Positions 45,143-61,309 are shown, numbered from the stretch's first letter. The stretch is 64,000 nt of DNA from Rhea pennata (GCF_028389875.1 NC_084677.1:7606017-7670016); one strand, 5' to 3'. Program-made: numbers and translations. Notes: generated by a model not told the origin, from the letters alone.

Positions 45143-45717
45143 GCCTGCAGTACAACAAAGAAATGCCTTTGTCTTATTGGATGACCGTACTTGGGAGAGA
45201 ATACGTTAGAGAGATGAACACTGCTGGAAACCTATACAAGCAAGGCTTGTTACAATTTCCAGTGTCTGTCACTCAAGGGTAGCAGGGAATAAGAATCTTC
45301 TGACCATGTAGATCAGCTCCCAGATCACCTTGTGGCCTATCAGTTTTCCAGTCCTGAAAATCACTGGCCACAGAGCAATGGCTGTCAGTGGTAGCAAGCT
45401 CAGCTCTGAGAATTGGTTACTCTTGGTCATTGGTCAGCTTTCACACCAAGCAGAAGATGTGTTTAACACAGATCTCCATAAACAACTTCTTGGTCTTCCT
45501 AGTATTAGTATCTCCCTCTGCTGCTATTCTCTCCTGTTTGCAGTACATTTCTCTGATGTGGGTTAGCATTCATGTAATACCTGGATGTGACAAAACAGGC
45601 AAGCATTCATCTTCATTAGCGCTGAGGATATGTAACAGCAGGAAGTCTGCATCTTATCTCCCAAAACTGAAACATTCAGCATCTGTCAGTCACTGCCTTG
45701 TATTTCCAGATCACATC

Positions 45718-45752
45718 ATATATATATACACACACACACACATATATATATA
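45718..45752. repeat. Compound TA/CA/TA microsatellite
   Basis: (TA)n then (CA)n then (TA)n, about 35 bp of uninterrupted alternating purine-pyrimidine sequence. Confidence 0.9.
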
Positions 45753-48700
45753 TGATTTTGTTGATGTTAATAAGCATTAAGCTATTAGGTATGCCGTTAA
45801 TATTCTATTTTCATCATTTCACAGGTACCATAAAGGAAAGTGGAAGGTCTCCTCTGTATCTCTCCATCTTCTTTGCTGCTTTATGCATCAGGAAAAAAAG
45901 TGCTGATTTTCATGACAGTGGCAAAATGAAAAAAGTCACATTTGAGCTCCCGGGTGATTCTTGAAGCAAGTGAATAACAGAATTCAAATGTATAAAAGGT
46001 CTTTTAATATGCTATTCAAAGACTGTGTAGTGTATCCATTGAAGTGATGATGTAACGTCAAGTTTCAAAGATGAAAAGAACATCTGGATATTGCAATTAC
46101 CATTAAATGTGAAGAGGAGTCACCAGCATATTGGTAATATAAAACTGCTTCCTTGATTCACCAAAGTGTAGGACTGCAAGCTGCTGGACCCGCCACATCC
46201 GAAGTAGTAATAGGTAAAACCTGTTTGTTTCATGGTGCCAGTGGTAGGAAGATATTTTCTTTCAAGTAAGTCTCTTGTTATTCGTTCCTTTAAAAAGAAT
46301 GGGAAAAGGAGTTGAAGAGAAGAAATAAATCAAAAATAGAAAACTACTAAGGATTTTTTCTGATGATATCATAGAAATCCAGATACTATAAAAAGTTTCA
46401 GTTCGTTGCACAAAAATCCTCCAAGTGACAATCTTCAAAGCTTTTTAGCTTGTCTAAAATGAGGTCTTTAAAAGTCTTTTTTAATTTTATAGTGAAAAAA
46501 TGCACTTATATCAGTGTAAGCTACTAAGAAATGAGATTCTAAGTCACAAGAAACATGTCAACTAAAATATTTTTGCGTAGAACTTTGAAGAGCTGAAAAC
46601 AGTAAGTTTGACTTCTGAGACAAATTTGTCTTCTCATTCATGTACGTGGACTGAGATTTAGTGTCTCACTTGTAGATGGTAATATAAATGTGCAAGCATC
46701 TATTGTACACTTGAAAGTGAAATCACTACCTTGTGCAGGTTGAGGCAGGAAGAATTAGGCAGTGATGGACAATAGCACATTTCAGAGTGTTAACGTGTGT
46801 CTGTTCTGCCGGCCTCGGTGCTCTATAGGCCAAGTATTAGTCCTGCTGACTCTAATAGCAAAGCAATTATCTCTCTTTTTCTTCTTTAGTTCAGTTCAGC
46901 TCTGTGAACACGGAGAGAATTCATAATCATATAGAAGCAGTTGTTAGGACCAGCATTCTGGTTCCCTGTCCACTTATAGGCTGAAGACAGCAAAACAAGA
47001 TTGAATGGAAATAGCTAGGAGTATTCTATATGCCTCGAAAACTGGGAAGAGAGATCTCTGTATGTCATACTGCGAGCTCAGAGTTAGCTCAACAAACCCC
47101 TTGAAATCTCTTCTGCCATGAAGAATTGACAGAATCCTGACCAAGAACCTAAGCAAACTGACATCTTTCCACTAACCTCTTGAATACTCTGTTACTTGGT
47201 TTAAAGCAGTTAACAGTTTAAACAGTTTTAAAACACAAACATTTATGTTCTTTCCAGCAAACTGTACTTCCCCGCTGAAATTTTAGTGCCTGCAGAATCT
47301 TGACAGCAGGGATGGAGGGTGGACAGATTAAAGAAGGAAGGGAGGAAAGTGTCTTTGAGATTATTTGTTTCTCTTTAATCAAAGGAGAGCCAGGAGACAG
47401 ACCGAGTGAGTGAAGGTAATAGTACAAGGGAGCAAGGTGAAACCTACTAGGCTGATTGTAACTGTAACTAGAAAATGACTGTTTTCTTCACTATCTGCAT
47501 GGCTTTTCAAAGCCTAGCCAGAGCAATGCCACTTTACAGAAATATTCTGCAATTACTTCTCACTGTGGCTAAATTTGAGAATGTGCTAAACACTAGGCAG
47601 GAGCTGTCTGGTCTGCATAAAATGGTGTTGGGTAAACTACTGTTCTCTTTCTTTGAGGTAGTATGAGAGGTATGTTTATAATGTACAGATTGTAAATTGT
47701 GATGCAGTGTTTTTAGTATTTTTAATACATCTTTCAAAATGTATTAATTAAAATATTCCTTCCTAGAGTAACTTGCAGTACTTGAAAATTTTTTTGATTT
47801 TTCTCTTTGAAACATGATGAAAGCACTGTTGGTTTTAAATGTAATGGTGTGCAAAGTGTGAGAGGGAGACAACTGGGTCCTACTAATTATTTCAGTGGTC
47901 TAGAAGTGGAGAAAATGCTTTCTTAACCAGCAACGAGATCTTGTAATCCTAGCTGACAGGTCCTAAGTCCAGAGTCAGAAGGTATAAAAGTGCTGCCTGA
48001 AGTTGCCAGCTTCAGGGGGAATGTTGCTTTTTATCATTTTAGCTACAAGTTTTCAGACTAATCAAGATTCAATGCCTGTATATTCTTGTAGCTCAAAGCT
48101 AATCCAAAGTGCTTCTTCAAATGAATGCCTTGTGTGCAGAAGACTGAATTCACTCTCCCCTCCTGCCAAAACCCTGCTGTAACCAAGTATGTGTTCTAAA
48201 AATCCCTGACTTTCAGGATGAAAAATGTAAATCCTTCTCTCCCTGTGCCCATCCTCTTTTTCTTAGATATGAAGATGTGATAAAATGCTAAGACCTGTGT
48301 TATGGTGATAGTCCAGTATATTTTTAATTTAAATATTTTCCCTTTCCTCAAAATGTATGAAGCTGAGCTGTTCTGAGATACCAGAAATATTGTTCTAAGA
48401 TTCAGAGTCTCCTAAGTGATTTACTTGATGGGATTTGTATTGCTTGATCTGTGCATCATGTGGTATAGGAAAATACTAAACCTACTGCGGGAAATAATCA
48501 CAAACCAGCAGATCCTACACCTATAATGATAGTTTGAACCATGGTCTTAGAATAGCATACATGTGACCCTGAATAATTAGTGTAAGCTGTCTCTGTGAAC
48601 AGTAAAAGTTTAATTATATAGGCAGCAGGCCTGCCACCTTTAGGAGCAAAATTCTGTATTTTTTGTGTTAATACCAAATGGGCATATGAACAGAAGCTAA

Positions 48701-51052
48701 ACAACTCCCTAAAATTTGTTTATTCTTTAAATATGTGCTTAAATGTGGATTTAGCTCCCTAAATCTGTTCTTCTATCCTAGAATATTGCATCCTAAGTGA
48801 CTTATCTCCCTGAATCACAGGCCAGTGACTATCTATAACACAATGTTTGTCATTTTTTTTTTCTTTTAAGCCTCTCAGCTGCATTTGACAGAACTTATCA
48901 TGGAGAAATGCTAAGTAGCTCAAGGATAGTACTTCACATCTTACAGGAGCGGCTCAAAGTTGTGTCGGGGACACACAATATTGAAGACTGGGAGCAAAAT
49001 TATATTGTATTAGGAGTTCAAAAATGCTATCAAAGCAACACCACACTAAGTACCTGGGGAAAAAACAGACTCTAGTAAGCATGTTCAATGTCATTATTTC
49101 AAAGGGGATGTAGACTGTCATCCCCTTGTTCCCTTATACTGGTTGTCAAGAAGATGTTAAAGGGACTCGTGACACCATCTGTCTGGAGCCGAAAGCCTGA
49201 GCTGGGAGCTGAGGTTAGAGATACAGACTGCTGAAGACAGACATAAGGTATGGAGAGAATTCAACAGAAGTATGTTCAATTCTGTTTTATCTGAAATGTT
49301 CTTGATGCATCAAGTCGGCTTAGGGTTTAGTTAAGACCAACAGTCCTGTGCAAGACTGCACAATTATGAAAATCATAAATTTTTTCTAAAAAAAAATGAA
49401 AATAAGACAAAACCAGTACAATACCTGTTCTCAGTAACTTTTTTTTTCTTTTTTCCACAATGTGTGGTTGCTGGTGTTTCATCCAGGTCTGATTTTTAAA
49501 GTAGTTATTCATGGAGAAGGATCTCCTACAAGCTGGCCTTCTCAACAGTCTGTGTGGAACTATTTGCAGGTACCTGTAAGAAAAATGGAATTTCCTGGAA
49601 AGCACATTTAAATTTTTTCTATTCAAATGGAAAAGAAACAACCCCAATAAATGACTCTCTCATTTTTCATGGAAAAGGTCAGTCTTTATTGTATTGCTTT
49701 CACATCTGTACATAAGAACATGAGCTTAAACAATCTGTAAGTATCTTGTCTTAGGTAATGAATCCACCTGACATACAAAATTCACTCTGTTCTATTTCAA
49801 AACTCACAATATAAACAAAATGTCTTACTAGCACAGTTCTTGCCATAATTCTGCCCTGAACAGAACCTCCCTTGCAGCCACTTCTGGATATATTCCCCTG
49901 AGAGAGTACTGACTTCGAACTATTGGCTGGTAGAGTCTTCAGTGTGCAACTGTAAAACGTGTTTAAGCAGTATGTAGAGTGTGTCCATTTGCATGACATG
50001 ATATTTAGTCAAAAGTTTATCACATCTGAGTAATATCTTGAATTTCTGTTACAAGAGAACACAGCTTTTTTTCAGTCCAACCCAGAATTACCTATGGAAG
50101 CCCGATAGCGTACATGAATCACTGCAGTTAGTGCACACTCAGACGCAATGATCATGGGGGAAAAAGTCACAACTGACAAGGTCTGATGACAACTCTTCCT
50201 GTTGTCCCCTTGTCCTTTTCATCTTTACATTTCAGAGTATAATTTCTTTCCATGACTTGATCCAGTAACCTGGTCATATTCCATTTCAGGTGTTTAATGA
50301 ATCTGTTTAAAAGAAAAAACATAAGTAACCCTCTAGATCTGGACTGAACAGAGAAGTCACTATGTATGTTAGATACAGCACCATGCCATTTTTTCTTTAA
50401 AAAAAATCAAAAACTTTTCTATGAATAATTCTTTGAGAAGTAAAGGACTGAACAACTTCTCATTGAAACTAATGTAACAATTCCCAATAGTGTTAGAGCA
50501 CATTAGCCCTTAGTGCAATTTTCACAGACGTATGAAAATATTAGTGTGAGGTGTAAGAGAATATGCTGTCAACCACAGTCCATTAGGTCTGTTGTTAAGG
50601 GTTTTTCTTAGGAGAGGACAACCAGCCCTGACATCCAGAGGGTTACTCTATTTTATGCTATGTTTGATATCCTTACACCTTGTTTTTTTTCCCTTAAAAT
50701 TGATTTTTGAATTGGGTACTGTCTCTTAAGCAGATGCTATTCATTAGATCATTAACATTTTTGTATAATTATGAGTTAAACTATGTAGTCTCTACATTTG
50801 ATGTAGCCTCTGACTTTGGTCACTCTTTTTTTTTTTTTTTTTCCTTTAGAGACACTTTGTTCAAAACATTTTGGATCCACCAATAAATAGTTATGGAACT
50901 AAATAACATGACATTCTCGGTTTTGGTGACAAAACCAAATTGCTGTTAAAATGCTTTATCGCAATATACCTAATGTGCCTTGGTTAGGTCAAAGTATCTG
51001 ACAGCTGTTAAAAATGTGTGTTTTTTTTTTTCCCCATCATCAAAAGTAAACC

Positions 51053-51676
51053 CTATACCTGAAGAGCCTTTACTTTTAGGCAGGAGCAGAAGTGTGGATT
51101 ATGCAGGTGCTGGGCAGAAGTGACAGGATCATTTTGGTCCTGTGATCCTACACGTGAGCTATTTAATGTAGTGTAGAATGGCACAGGTGTGTTTGGGGCA
51201 TGTTTGTGAGGTGTGAGTCTATGCTGCAGAAGAGCTGTCAAGGAACAGGAGCCCAAAAGCAGCCCCTGCTGCCTGCAGCTGAGAAAGTCTAGGCTGTGTG
51301 ACTGTGCTGTGTGGAGCTGGTCTCTACAAGGACCATTCTTCCCTCCTTCCCCTTTTACAGATATTATAGGCTTCCTGCACAGAGCATAAAGGCGGGGGAT
51401 GCTCCATAGTAAATTTAGGTAGTTCATCAGGTCATAAGGGAGAGGAGGTTGTGGTACAAAGCCATAGCTGGGGAGCTTAAGAGACCTCCTAACTGATCTG
51501 CTTTGATTATGGGGCTCTACCAGAAGGCTGTCACTGGGCTGCAGGGCAAAATGCGGCCTCTCTCCTTGCCCTTTGCTTTCTGTACTTGAAGAGTGGCTCA
51601 GCAGATCGTATGTCACACCAGCCAGGCTGTCTGGCACAAGAGGTGCTGATGCAGGAGGACTGTCACAATGTGACAT
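51053..51676 (-). other. Unexplained 207-codon open frame
   Basis: The longest minus-strand frame outside GC-rich islands, starting at an ATG (complement of 51,674-51,676) with MSHCDSPPASAPLVPDSL. It contains PPLPYDLMNYLNLLWSIPRL and ends KVKALQV. I do not recognise the protein. It has no signal peptide, no clear membrane segment and no known motif. A donor-like CTTCAG/GTATAG lies just before its stop and an acceptor-like CCTCCTGCATCAG shortly after its start, so an internal exon of a spliced transcript is conceivable. The local DNA is less AT-rich than its surroundings, which also makes a chance open frame more likely. No homologous human gene is known between CIITA and DEXI. Treat as unproven. 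Confidence 0.2.
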
Positions 51677-51874
51677 TTAAGGTGCACAAGACGTAACAGA
51701 ATATATGAGGAGTCTGAATAAAGAATCAAATGTGATTGTCACATGTTTTGGATGAGCAAGAACAAGAACAGATTGAGGAACTGTGTATCATTACAGGAAG
51801 CCATAAAGCAACCAGATTGTCACAGAATTGGGGGACAGGTGCTTTTATGGTCTGAAACCTGATTAAAGGATTGG

Positions 51875-52480
51875 ATGCAAAGGACAGGGCTTAGTAGGAG
51901 AAAAGTCAGCAATAGGGTCTCCCAGGAACCAGTTTTACTCATCAGCATCATCAGTGACTCAGAGAACAGAACGAACAAAGAAATCTCCAAGTTTGCAAAA
52001 ATAAGCTCTTTGACATACTCAAATGCTGTACTGATGGCAAGGAACTCCAGAAGGACCTCATAACAATGCAGGAGTGAGCAAAAGGTGGCAGGTAAGTTTT
52101 AACTTAGATTATGTAATATAACACAGTTACAGACAAATAACCTACACCTGCCTACATGACACTGAACTTAGAAAGAAAGATTTTGGCATCACCATTAACA
52201 GGTATCTGAAGACAAGAAGGAGGCACTCTGAAATGTGCAGTGGCACCCAAAAAAACCAACAAAATTTTGGTCATCATCATGAGGGATACTGAGAACAAGA
52301 CAGTGAGTCTTGGTTTTATACAATTGTATAAACAATAGATTATACAATTGTACACTTGGTACAACTGGTTGTAGAATAGGTTGTACAATTTGACCATATT
52401 TCAAGAAGAATGTAAAAGAGCAGAGAAGGTGCAGAGAACAACTATAATGGTCCAGGGGAGAGAGCAGCTCATCTCAGCCT
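51875..52480 (+). mobile_element. Decayed CR1-like LINE reverse transcriptase remnant
   Basis: The translated plus strand keeps a ghost of the CR1 reverse transcriptase. RVSQEPVLLISIISDSENRT at about 51,917-51,976 mirrors [19 protein letters not shown], and ISKFAK at about 51,985-52,002 mirrors the LSKFADD site. Further on, frame-shifted pieces around 52,240-52,330 and 52,425-52,460 resemble the [16 protein letters not shown] and ERVQ.RA blocks. The order is right but substitutions, frameshifts and deletions are numerous, so the copy is old. The assignment rests on weak, ordered similarity. Confidence 0.5.
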
Positions 52481-55400
52481 CAACGGGTGGTAAAAAAAAA
52501 GGGGGATTAGAAAACAGGCCCATAAACAGTTGCTAAAGGAACTGAGCATAAATGTGCCCTCTGACACCCTAAATTCTAGTGTAGTGGATTCTGGTAAGTG
52601 TGTGGGAACAGACTGCAGATCTTGGTTAGGTTCATGTGTTTTCCCAAACATCTGCGGCTGCCAGAGGCAAAACACGGCACTAGGGGGACCAGAGATCTGA
52701 CTCATGACTTTTCTTATGTTCTTATGCCTGCTGCTTATTGTAGCTGGTAAGACAGGACCAAAAGCACTTTTGTGTGCAATGAGGTATTTCAATCAAGTGT
52801 TTATCAGCTACAGTACCTGTTAACAATAAGCATATGCTCAAAAACCTTGTTACTTAAAGCAGGAAACAAGAAAAGGGGAAGCAGCAGTTACTCACTTGGT
52901 ATCGATCTAATTACTTTAGAAGCTGAACTAAAAACTCTGCTGTACAGTGGACAGCTCAAAGAGACTTTTAGTATTCTACACTGAGGATCAAATCCTCTTC
53001 TGGTTTAGAAATAGCACGCAAAATGTTTTGGGTCTCCAGAGCAAAGCATAAAGCTGTCTATTGAAGGCTTCAAATACTGCTGTAGGGCTGCTAGTCCAAG
53101 ACTGTAATTTGTAGTGGCAGATATTAAATGGTGTGTGAATGATATAATTGACCAGAATATTCAGCTGATTTAAAAGTCTGTTCATCAAACTTTATTTGAA
53201 CCTAATTTTCAACAGTGGAAAAAATAGAAGAAGAAAAGCTAGCAAGTCTTTTTAAGTCTTAGAACTATTCTATACCCTAAAGGATAACAGTAAGTATCTA
53301 ACAGTACGTCTACCAATTTGTAACTCTACCATGAAAAGAAGAGGCTCCATCATGCTATTTTTGTTACTTCTCTCTAGGAAGTTTCCATTCCTCACAACTC
53401 AGACTGAAGCAAAGGAAATGTAGTGACTCGGTTTTGCATCCTGACATTGTCTGCTTTCTGATTCCTGACTCTCTGAAAGAGTATTTTGGATATCATGGCC
53501 TATCTTGGCTATATTGCCCAAGCAATCCTCAGCCTTCATGGCCCTTCAAAAAGTATGTAGGTTAAAGAAAGTCGTAAGTCTATTAACTTATCTAGAGCGT
53601 TACCCAGAAATAAATCATTCAGAACAGGTCATTATTCTCCATTATTTCCTATATATGGCTGCCACTAGTCTTTTCCCTTTCTATCACAGTTAATCCTGTA
53701 GCTGGGAGCCTACGACAGTTCTCATAAGAGGGGAAGGAGGGTCCCCCCCTGCTGAACAGAACGTGGTGAAACACAACCTGCTTCTACTCCATGTTCTTTG
53801 GTAAAAGAGGAAATTGCTCCTTACCAATAAGGGGGGAAAAAAAGATGAGTAGGTCATTCTCCATATCAGGTCATAAAACTGATGTTTCTCAGTATCCATC
53901 TCCACAGAAAGAATAAGCCGGCAAAATCTATGGCAAAAGAAGATCCCGAGGATTGGAGCGTCTGAACCAACCACTGATCATGGCTGAACTGTTCCTTCTC
54001 ATTTCTGTTGATAGCACTCCTCTCAAAACCCTTCTACCAGACTGTGAAAGGTCAGATTTTTTTAGTTCCTTCAATATCCAGCAGATTGTGAAGTTTCTAC
54101 TAATGCTTGTGGTTTCTTTGAATGCTTAATCTCTTAATTCTAAGGAGAAAATATACACTACTCTCTATACAAAGAGAATGTGGTTTGTCAGTTAAATGAC
54201 TACATTTGTGCCAGATTTTCTTCAAGTTTCTTACACCTGAAAGAGATACCCTAATGCAGGAAGATCAGTATCAACTCCACAGCTTTCAAAGGCTTTGATT
54301 CTGTAAAGAGTTTCAATACAGCTGCTAGGCCTTTTTAATGAGTGAAAACTGATTGAGTGACAACTTGAAAACTAGAGAGGACGTATGTTACAAATATGTT
54401 TGTGTCCTCAGAGGAGACTATTAAAACTATTCAGCTATCTTTTCCCAAGTCTGTGGCCAGACAAACTACTTAAGCTTATGTATCTGGAAAGAGAAAGAAG
54501 GTTTATAATTTTCCCTAAAGAAATGGGAAGACTTAGTCATTACTGTGTACAATTTAATTCTTTGGGACGGTCATTCTCCTTGTAAATGAGAACCATTATG
54601 AAGGGATAAAGGGGAAGAGTTGAATTGGCCAAATACACAAACTAAATTTGTCTTAAAAAAATTACTCCTTTTTGTTATTTCAGGATTATTAGTTGCCACC
54701 TGAACTATAGTGTCACTATCTTTCCGAATGAAAACAAACATGAATTAAATTTGATTCATTTCTTAATTTCTCTGATGGCTTAAGACAGATAATCGGCTCT
54801 TGCTACCTGCTATTAGAGCAAGTTGATTAAATTTCACTTTTGTGATGAAGAACAACAGAAATCACTTCAAAATCACTTGTGGGCTGCGGCTTTTACCCAA
54901 TGAAATACTCAGGCCTTAAGCATTTCTGTTCTATATTAGAAGTCTCTTAATTTTCTATGACTCATTTTAATCTATGATGTTATTAACAGCAGGTTTTAGA
55001 AAACTGTTTTAAAAATCTGCCTCCTCTATTGAAATACATAAATGAATGTATTTGGTAGAAAATACCTTAAGATTGTGCATGCTGTGATTAATAACTTTGA
55101 GTGGTCAGTTCATCAGTTAACCGAGATTTTGTCTTCCTTCCATTTAGGATGGAATTCTTGCTAACAGTAGCCAGAGCACAATAGTCTCTTTATAACAAAT
55201 CTACTAGGTGAGAGCACACAACTGCTTTTAATTTTAATAACACCTAAGCATTCAAAACACAGGTCTAAAAATCAAAGCTATTGCTCTTAATCCTATTGTT
55301 ACTGTAACTGGTATAAAAGACAACTGGTCTGTATCACGGGGTCAATCTGTTTGTTTCCCATTCTTTTAACATAGAGATTTCTGTGAATGAGAAAAACATA

Positions 55401-57361
55401 CCGAGAAATGGGAAGGTAAAATAAGTAACTGATCGCTTACATGTTTTGTTTTTAAGATTCCAAGTCTAAAGGGAAGAAGTCAGGAGGTGGATTTGGATGT
55501 GCTTTTGTATGTATTTGACAGCGCTAGTGATAACATTCTTCTGATCCGTTCCTTAGAGAGAGGAAACAGAGACATGAGGGAGTTAAACTTACAGAACAGA
55601 ACACATCAGTAGCAGACATGGGAAGGAATCCCGCACGATTATTTCCACCTCCACTGGGCCTGAAGTTTCTCATACAGACTGAGCCTTCACTCTAATTGGC
55701 ACTATTTTGGTGAGCTAGTGAACTAAGCTATTTCTTTGACTGATTCAGGATTTAGATGCTGGCATATAGCAGAAGTGCTGAGTCATAAGCTTTTGAGTGC
55801 TGGATTCTGCGCATCAAGGACATTCATCATAATTCACCTTGATGCAAAAATATATGTAATGTCTGTACTGTATTTCATATTCATTTTTTATTGTTGATTA
55901 CTTTTGCTCATTTTTTTTTTCTGATTACTTCATGATGAGTCACATCTAATTTTAAGACAGTACAAGAACAGTCACATTATATTATTCCAAGGGGCACTTC
56001 AGCTAAAAATCTAGATAACATGAGCAAGCTAAATTTGCTCAAATTACACAGACAGATTTCTCCATTTGACTAGGATAGGAAGCTGCTTCAAGCTGCTTAG
56101 TTGTCTATCCTCAACCTCTGCTACCAATTTAATCATGACTATTATGCTCAGAAATCTGGCCATAATTTTGTTTCTACTGAGTTTCTTTATTCAACTAAGG
56201 TTTTTTGTGCAAGAGAGAACTCTCCTGATCCACATACTCTTCTACTTTTACATCTAAATAAATCAGATCTAGAGGTTTCCTCTGTTTCTCTGTTCACGTA
56301 AGCCACACAGCTTCTAGGTGGAAAACATCAGTTACTAATGCAAAGAAACCACCAGATTTCAGCTAAGGCTAATCATAGCTTTTTGGTTGTTCTCAGTAGT
56401 CACTGGTGAGTCACATGAAGAACACTCCTCTTATATGCAAAAGAGTAATGCCTATATATTTTTCAGCTATATATAAAACGGAGGTCTGTTCCTCCTGCAG
56501 TGTCTTGTCAGTCCTCAGTACTTCTGGTCTAAGCAAAGAGAGCAGGTGGACAGCGTGCCTCAGTCGATGGGAAGACAGGTGAACCCCCATACAGAACTCA
56601 AGTCACTAGGCAGTGGATTTAATCTTCCCTTTCAATGCCTCATTTCTGGTCCCAAAACAGAATCCACAGTTCTGAATTAAGAACCTCCTTTTCTGCATGC
56701 ATTTCTAGGGAACTGAGGAAGATGACTGCCACAAAACAGTAAAGAACTCTATAACCAGGCTATTAACATAAATTCCTTGACATGCAGAGTCTTTGCCTAG
56801 TAGTTAAATAATTATGCAATTTGTGGCCTGGTTGTTGAATAAATAAATATACTTGAATATATAAATAGATGAAGCATAATAATGTTATCTTTTTGCTCTC
56901 TAATACTTGATCTAATTTTAAGGATTTTTGATTTGATTCTCAATGAAAACAGCCTAACATGACAATTTTCAAATTAAAGGTTCAGGGCTGCAGGTGGTAC
57001 TTGCCCAGGGTTCCACTGGCTCCAGTGAAAGTATGGACTTCTGAGCTTTGTGAAGACCTCTGCTTTTCGATTTCTACATTTGTGAAGACTTCTACATTTT
57101 GATTTCTATGTATAAATGTGACATGATCTTACGGTGAAAATATCAAGTAGTTTGCAAAGCTTCTTATCCTATTGAAAGAAACAGAAGTTGTAAGAAGCCC
57201 ATTTATGTGCACTGAACAAGACTGAGCTCAGATTCCGTGCTCTGCTAAGCTGTGTGTTTATGTAATAGAAAAAATCCACTAGAGTAAGATAGTATGACTG
57301 TTTTTCTCCTTGGGTCTTCCTGAAAATTAGATGCAATCCATCATGACAAATTCCAGTCAGC

Positions 57362-57385
57362 AAAAAAAAAAAAAAAAAAAAAAAA
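57362..57385. repeat. Poly(A) tract, 24 A
   Basis: Uninterrupted run of 24 A in the intergenic region. No adjacent SINE or retrocopy was recognised. Confidence 0.9.
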
Positions 57386-58509
57386 GTGAGAAGAAAAAGC
57401 ATTTTTTAAAATCTCTGTAATAGTGTTGGAGTAATAATATTTGGAGTTTAGAGAGAGGTATTTGGGGGGGGGAGAGAGTTAGGGCTTCTTAATATGCTCA
57501 CCAAAGATTTTGTTAAAACTTTCATTAATTAATTTATTTCCTGGAAGACAGGGAATGTGAAGGTGACCAACAAAGGCTTTTGGGGTCTCCTATATTATGA
57601 GCATGTATGCTGTTTGCTGAAATTAAAAGGGATACAAAGAGGAGACAGTCACGAAAGTAATCAAGTGTGTTTTGTGGAGAGGTCAGTTCTGTTTCAAGTC
57701 TTCTGTGCTAGCAGAAGTGCTAGTAGTAACAGATCTGTTCCCCCTCCCCCTACTTCTTATGCTCTCAAGTGCCCTCAGCCAAGCTCTGCTTAGTTGTATG
57801 GAGGGGGCACAGAGGGAGTACTACCAATATTACTCCAACAACACCAGTTTCCATTTTATACCTTCCAAAGCATGGAACAAAATCTGCTCCCATTACTTTA
57901 TATGTGACCTTAATAAAAATTTCTATGGATACAATTCTAACTTGTATGAAGGAGAGCACTGCAGGAAAGGTATTTTTTTTTAATTAAAACTTACTAAAAT
58001 AGCTTAATATTAAATTAGACTTGTCTAGTATGTCTAAAAAAGATATATTTGCAACTTTTCAACAGAATTTCTTGCTTCTGTATTTTTAAATAGAAAATAC
58101 AAAAGTATCCTGAATTTGTTTTCAAATTTAGAGCCAATATTTTGCTGAAAATTCTACTGGCAGATTTGTTAACATATTCTAATTTAAACTGTGAATGTTT
58201 TGATCAACATACATTTGGCACATAGAGTCCTAGCTGGAAATTGTGATTCCCTTCCCAACTGCATTTTAATGTTCTAAAATCCTAAATCCTTACAACATTT
58301 TCAGGGTCTTAGTATAACCCCGAACCATAACAAACTCTCATGCTGTGATTAATATGAATTAATATAAAAAAGAATGGTGAATTGTGTAGGTTTATTATTA
58401 TCCAAGATGCAGTTTTTAAAGGGCATCTGTTTAAGACCTATTTCTGGCTAGAGAATGCTTTATGAATTTTTGATAATTACCCTGAATTATCATTTAGATT
58501 CAGAGCCAG

Positions 58510-60359
<1,850 letters not shown>

Positions 60360-60360
<1 letters not shown>

Positions 60361-61260
60361 ATCATTCTTTTACTTGCTCTTGCAGCTCGGGTAGGCTGTG
60401 AAGTCGTTTTTCCTGATGCCAGAGACAGTAATAACTTTAATATTCAATTGAGGCGTTTCTTTACTGGCTAACATTTCACCAGTACCGAATTATAATCAAA
60501 GGCATGATTTTAAACTTGTTTATTGACACAGGACAACAAACCCAGCTGTCTTCAGTCAACTTTTAGTTTGATTTAGTTTAATTCTTTATCTGGTTAAACC
60601 AAACAAACACAAAACACATCTACTAGGACAGTTGTTACTGGTCTTTGCTGTGCTTTAAGCCAATTCAAAATTAAATGTGCAATACTGTATATGAAAGACT
60701 TTAGCAAGAAGAATGGCAGCAAATGCATTTCCTGCAGCATCCTGTTCTGCTCTGCTTAGAACTGACCCCATCAAAAACCGGTTCATCTTTGAGTTACGGG
60801 AGGTGAACAAGAAATGTCAGAGGCCAATATTTTAGCTCAGATTACAATGTATTTGAAAGGTATGTGCACATGTTAAAAGACTACTTTTAGTTTAGGCTAG
60901 AATTAGTCTTTTATATTCTTCTAACTTAATCTTCTCACGACTTGACTGAATCTGAGTCATGTAACTTCCAAAACAGAGGGACAGAATAAATTAAAAATAG
61001 AATTTAGTCTTCAGGCTCTCAGAGGTGCGGGGGATCCTTCAAGCCTTCGAGGTTCGTAACTGCCCTTGTGGTCAAATGTGCCACTTAGTTAAGCACCTGC
61101 TTGACACAAAGCATGTTTTGTTCTTTGGAAATGTCATTTGCAGTGTATATTTTGCTTTTGCTTTCCTCTAAAAGAACCGCCAAAATAAAATTCTCAGTGG
61201 GAGCTGGCTTAGGCTAAGCATTTTCCCTTTTCCTTGGACATACCGATGGGAAAGAAGAAA
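60360..61260. other. AT-rich spacer between the DEXI and CLEC16A CpG islands
   Basis: About 900 bp of ordinary AT-rich DNA separating two CpG islands. No gene or repeat was recognised in it. The two islands therefore look like separate promoters for the divergent genes DEXI and CLEC16A, with about 2.8 kb between the start codons. Confidence 0.7.
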
Positions 61261-61309
61261 ACTTCAGGCTCCCCGGGGACCTTTCGGAATTTGTTCAGGG
61301 AGGGAGGCG

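Noticed and set aside
49592-49600. TTCCTGGAA STAT-type site (also at 57,538-57,546)
   Set aside because: Nine-base motifs with a free centre are expected by chance in 64 kb and the sites lie far from any promoter.
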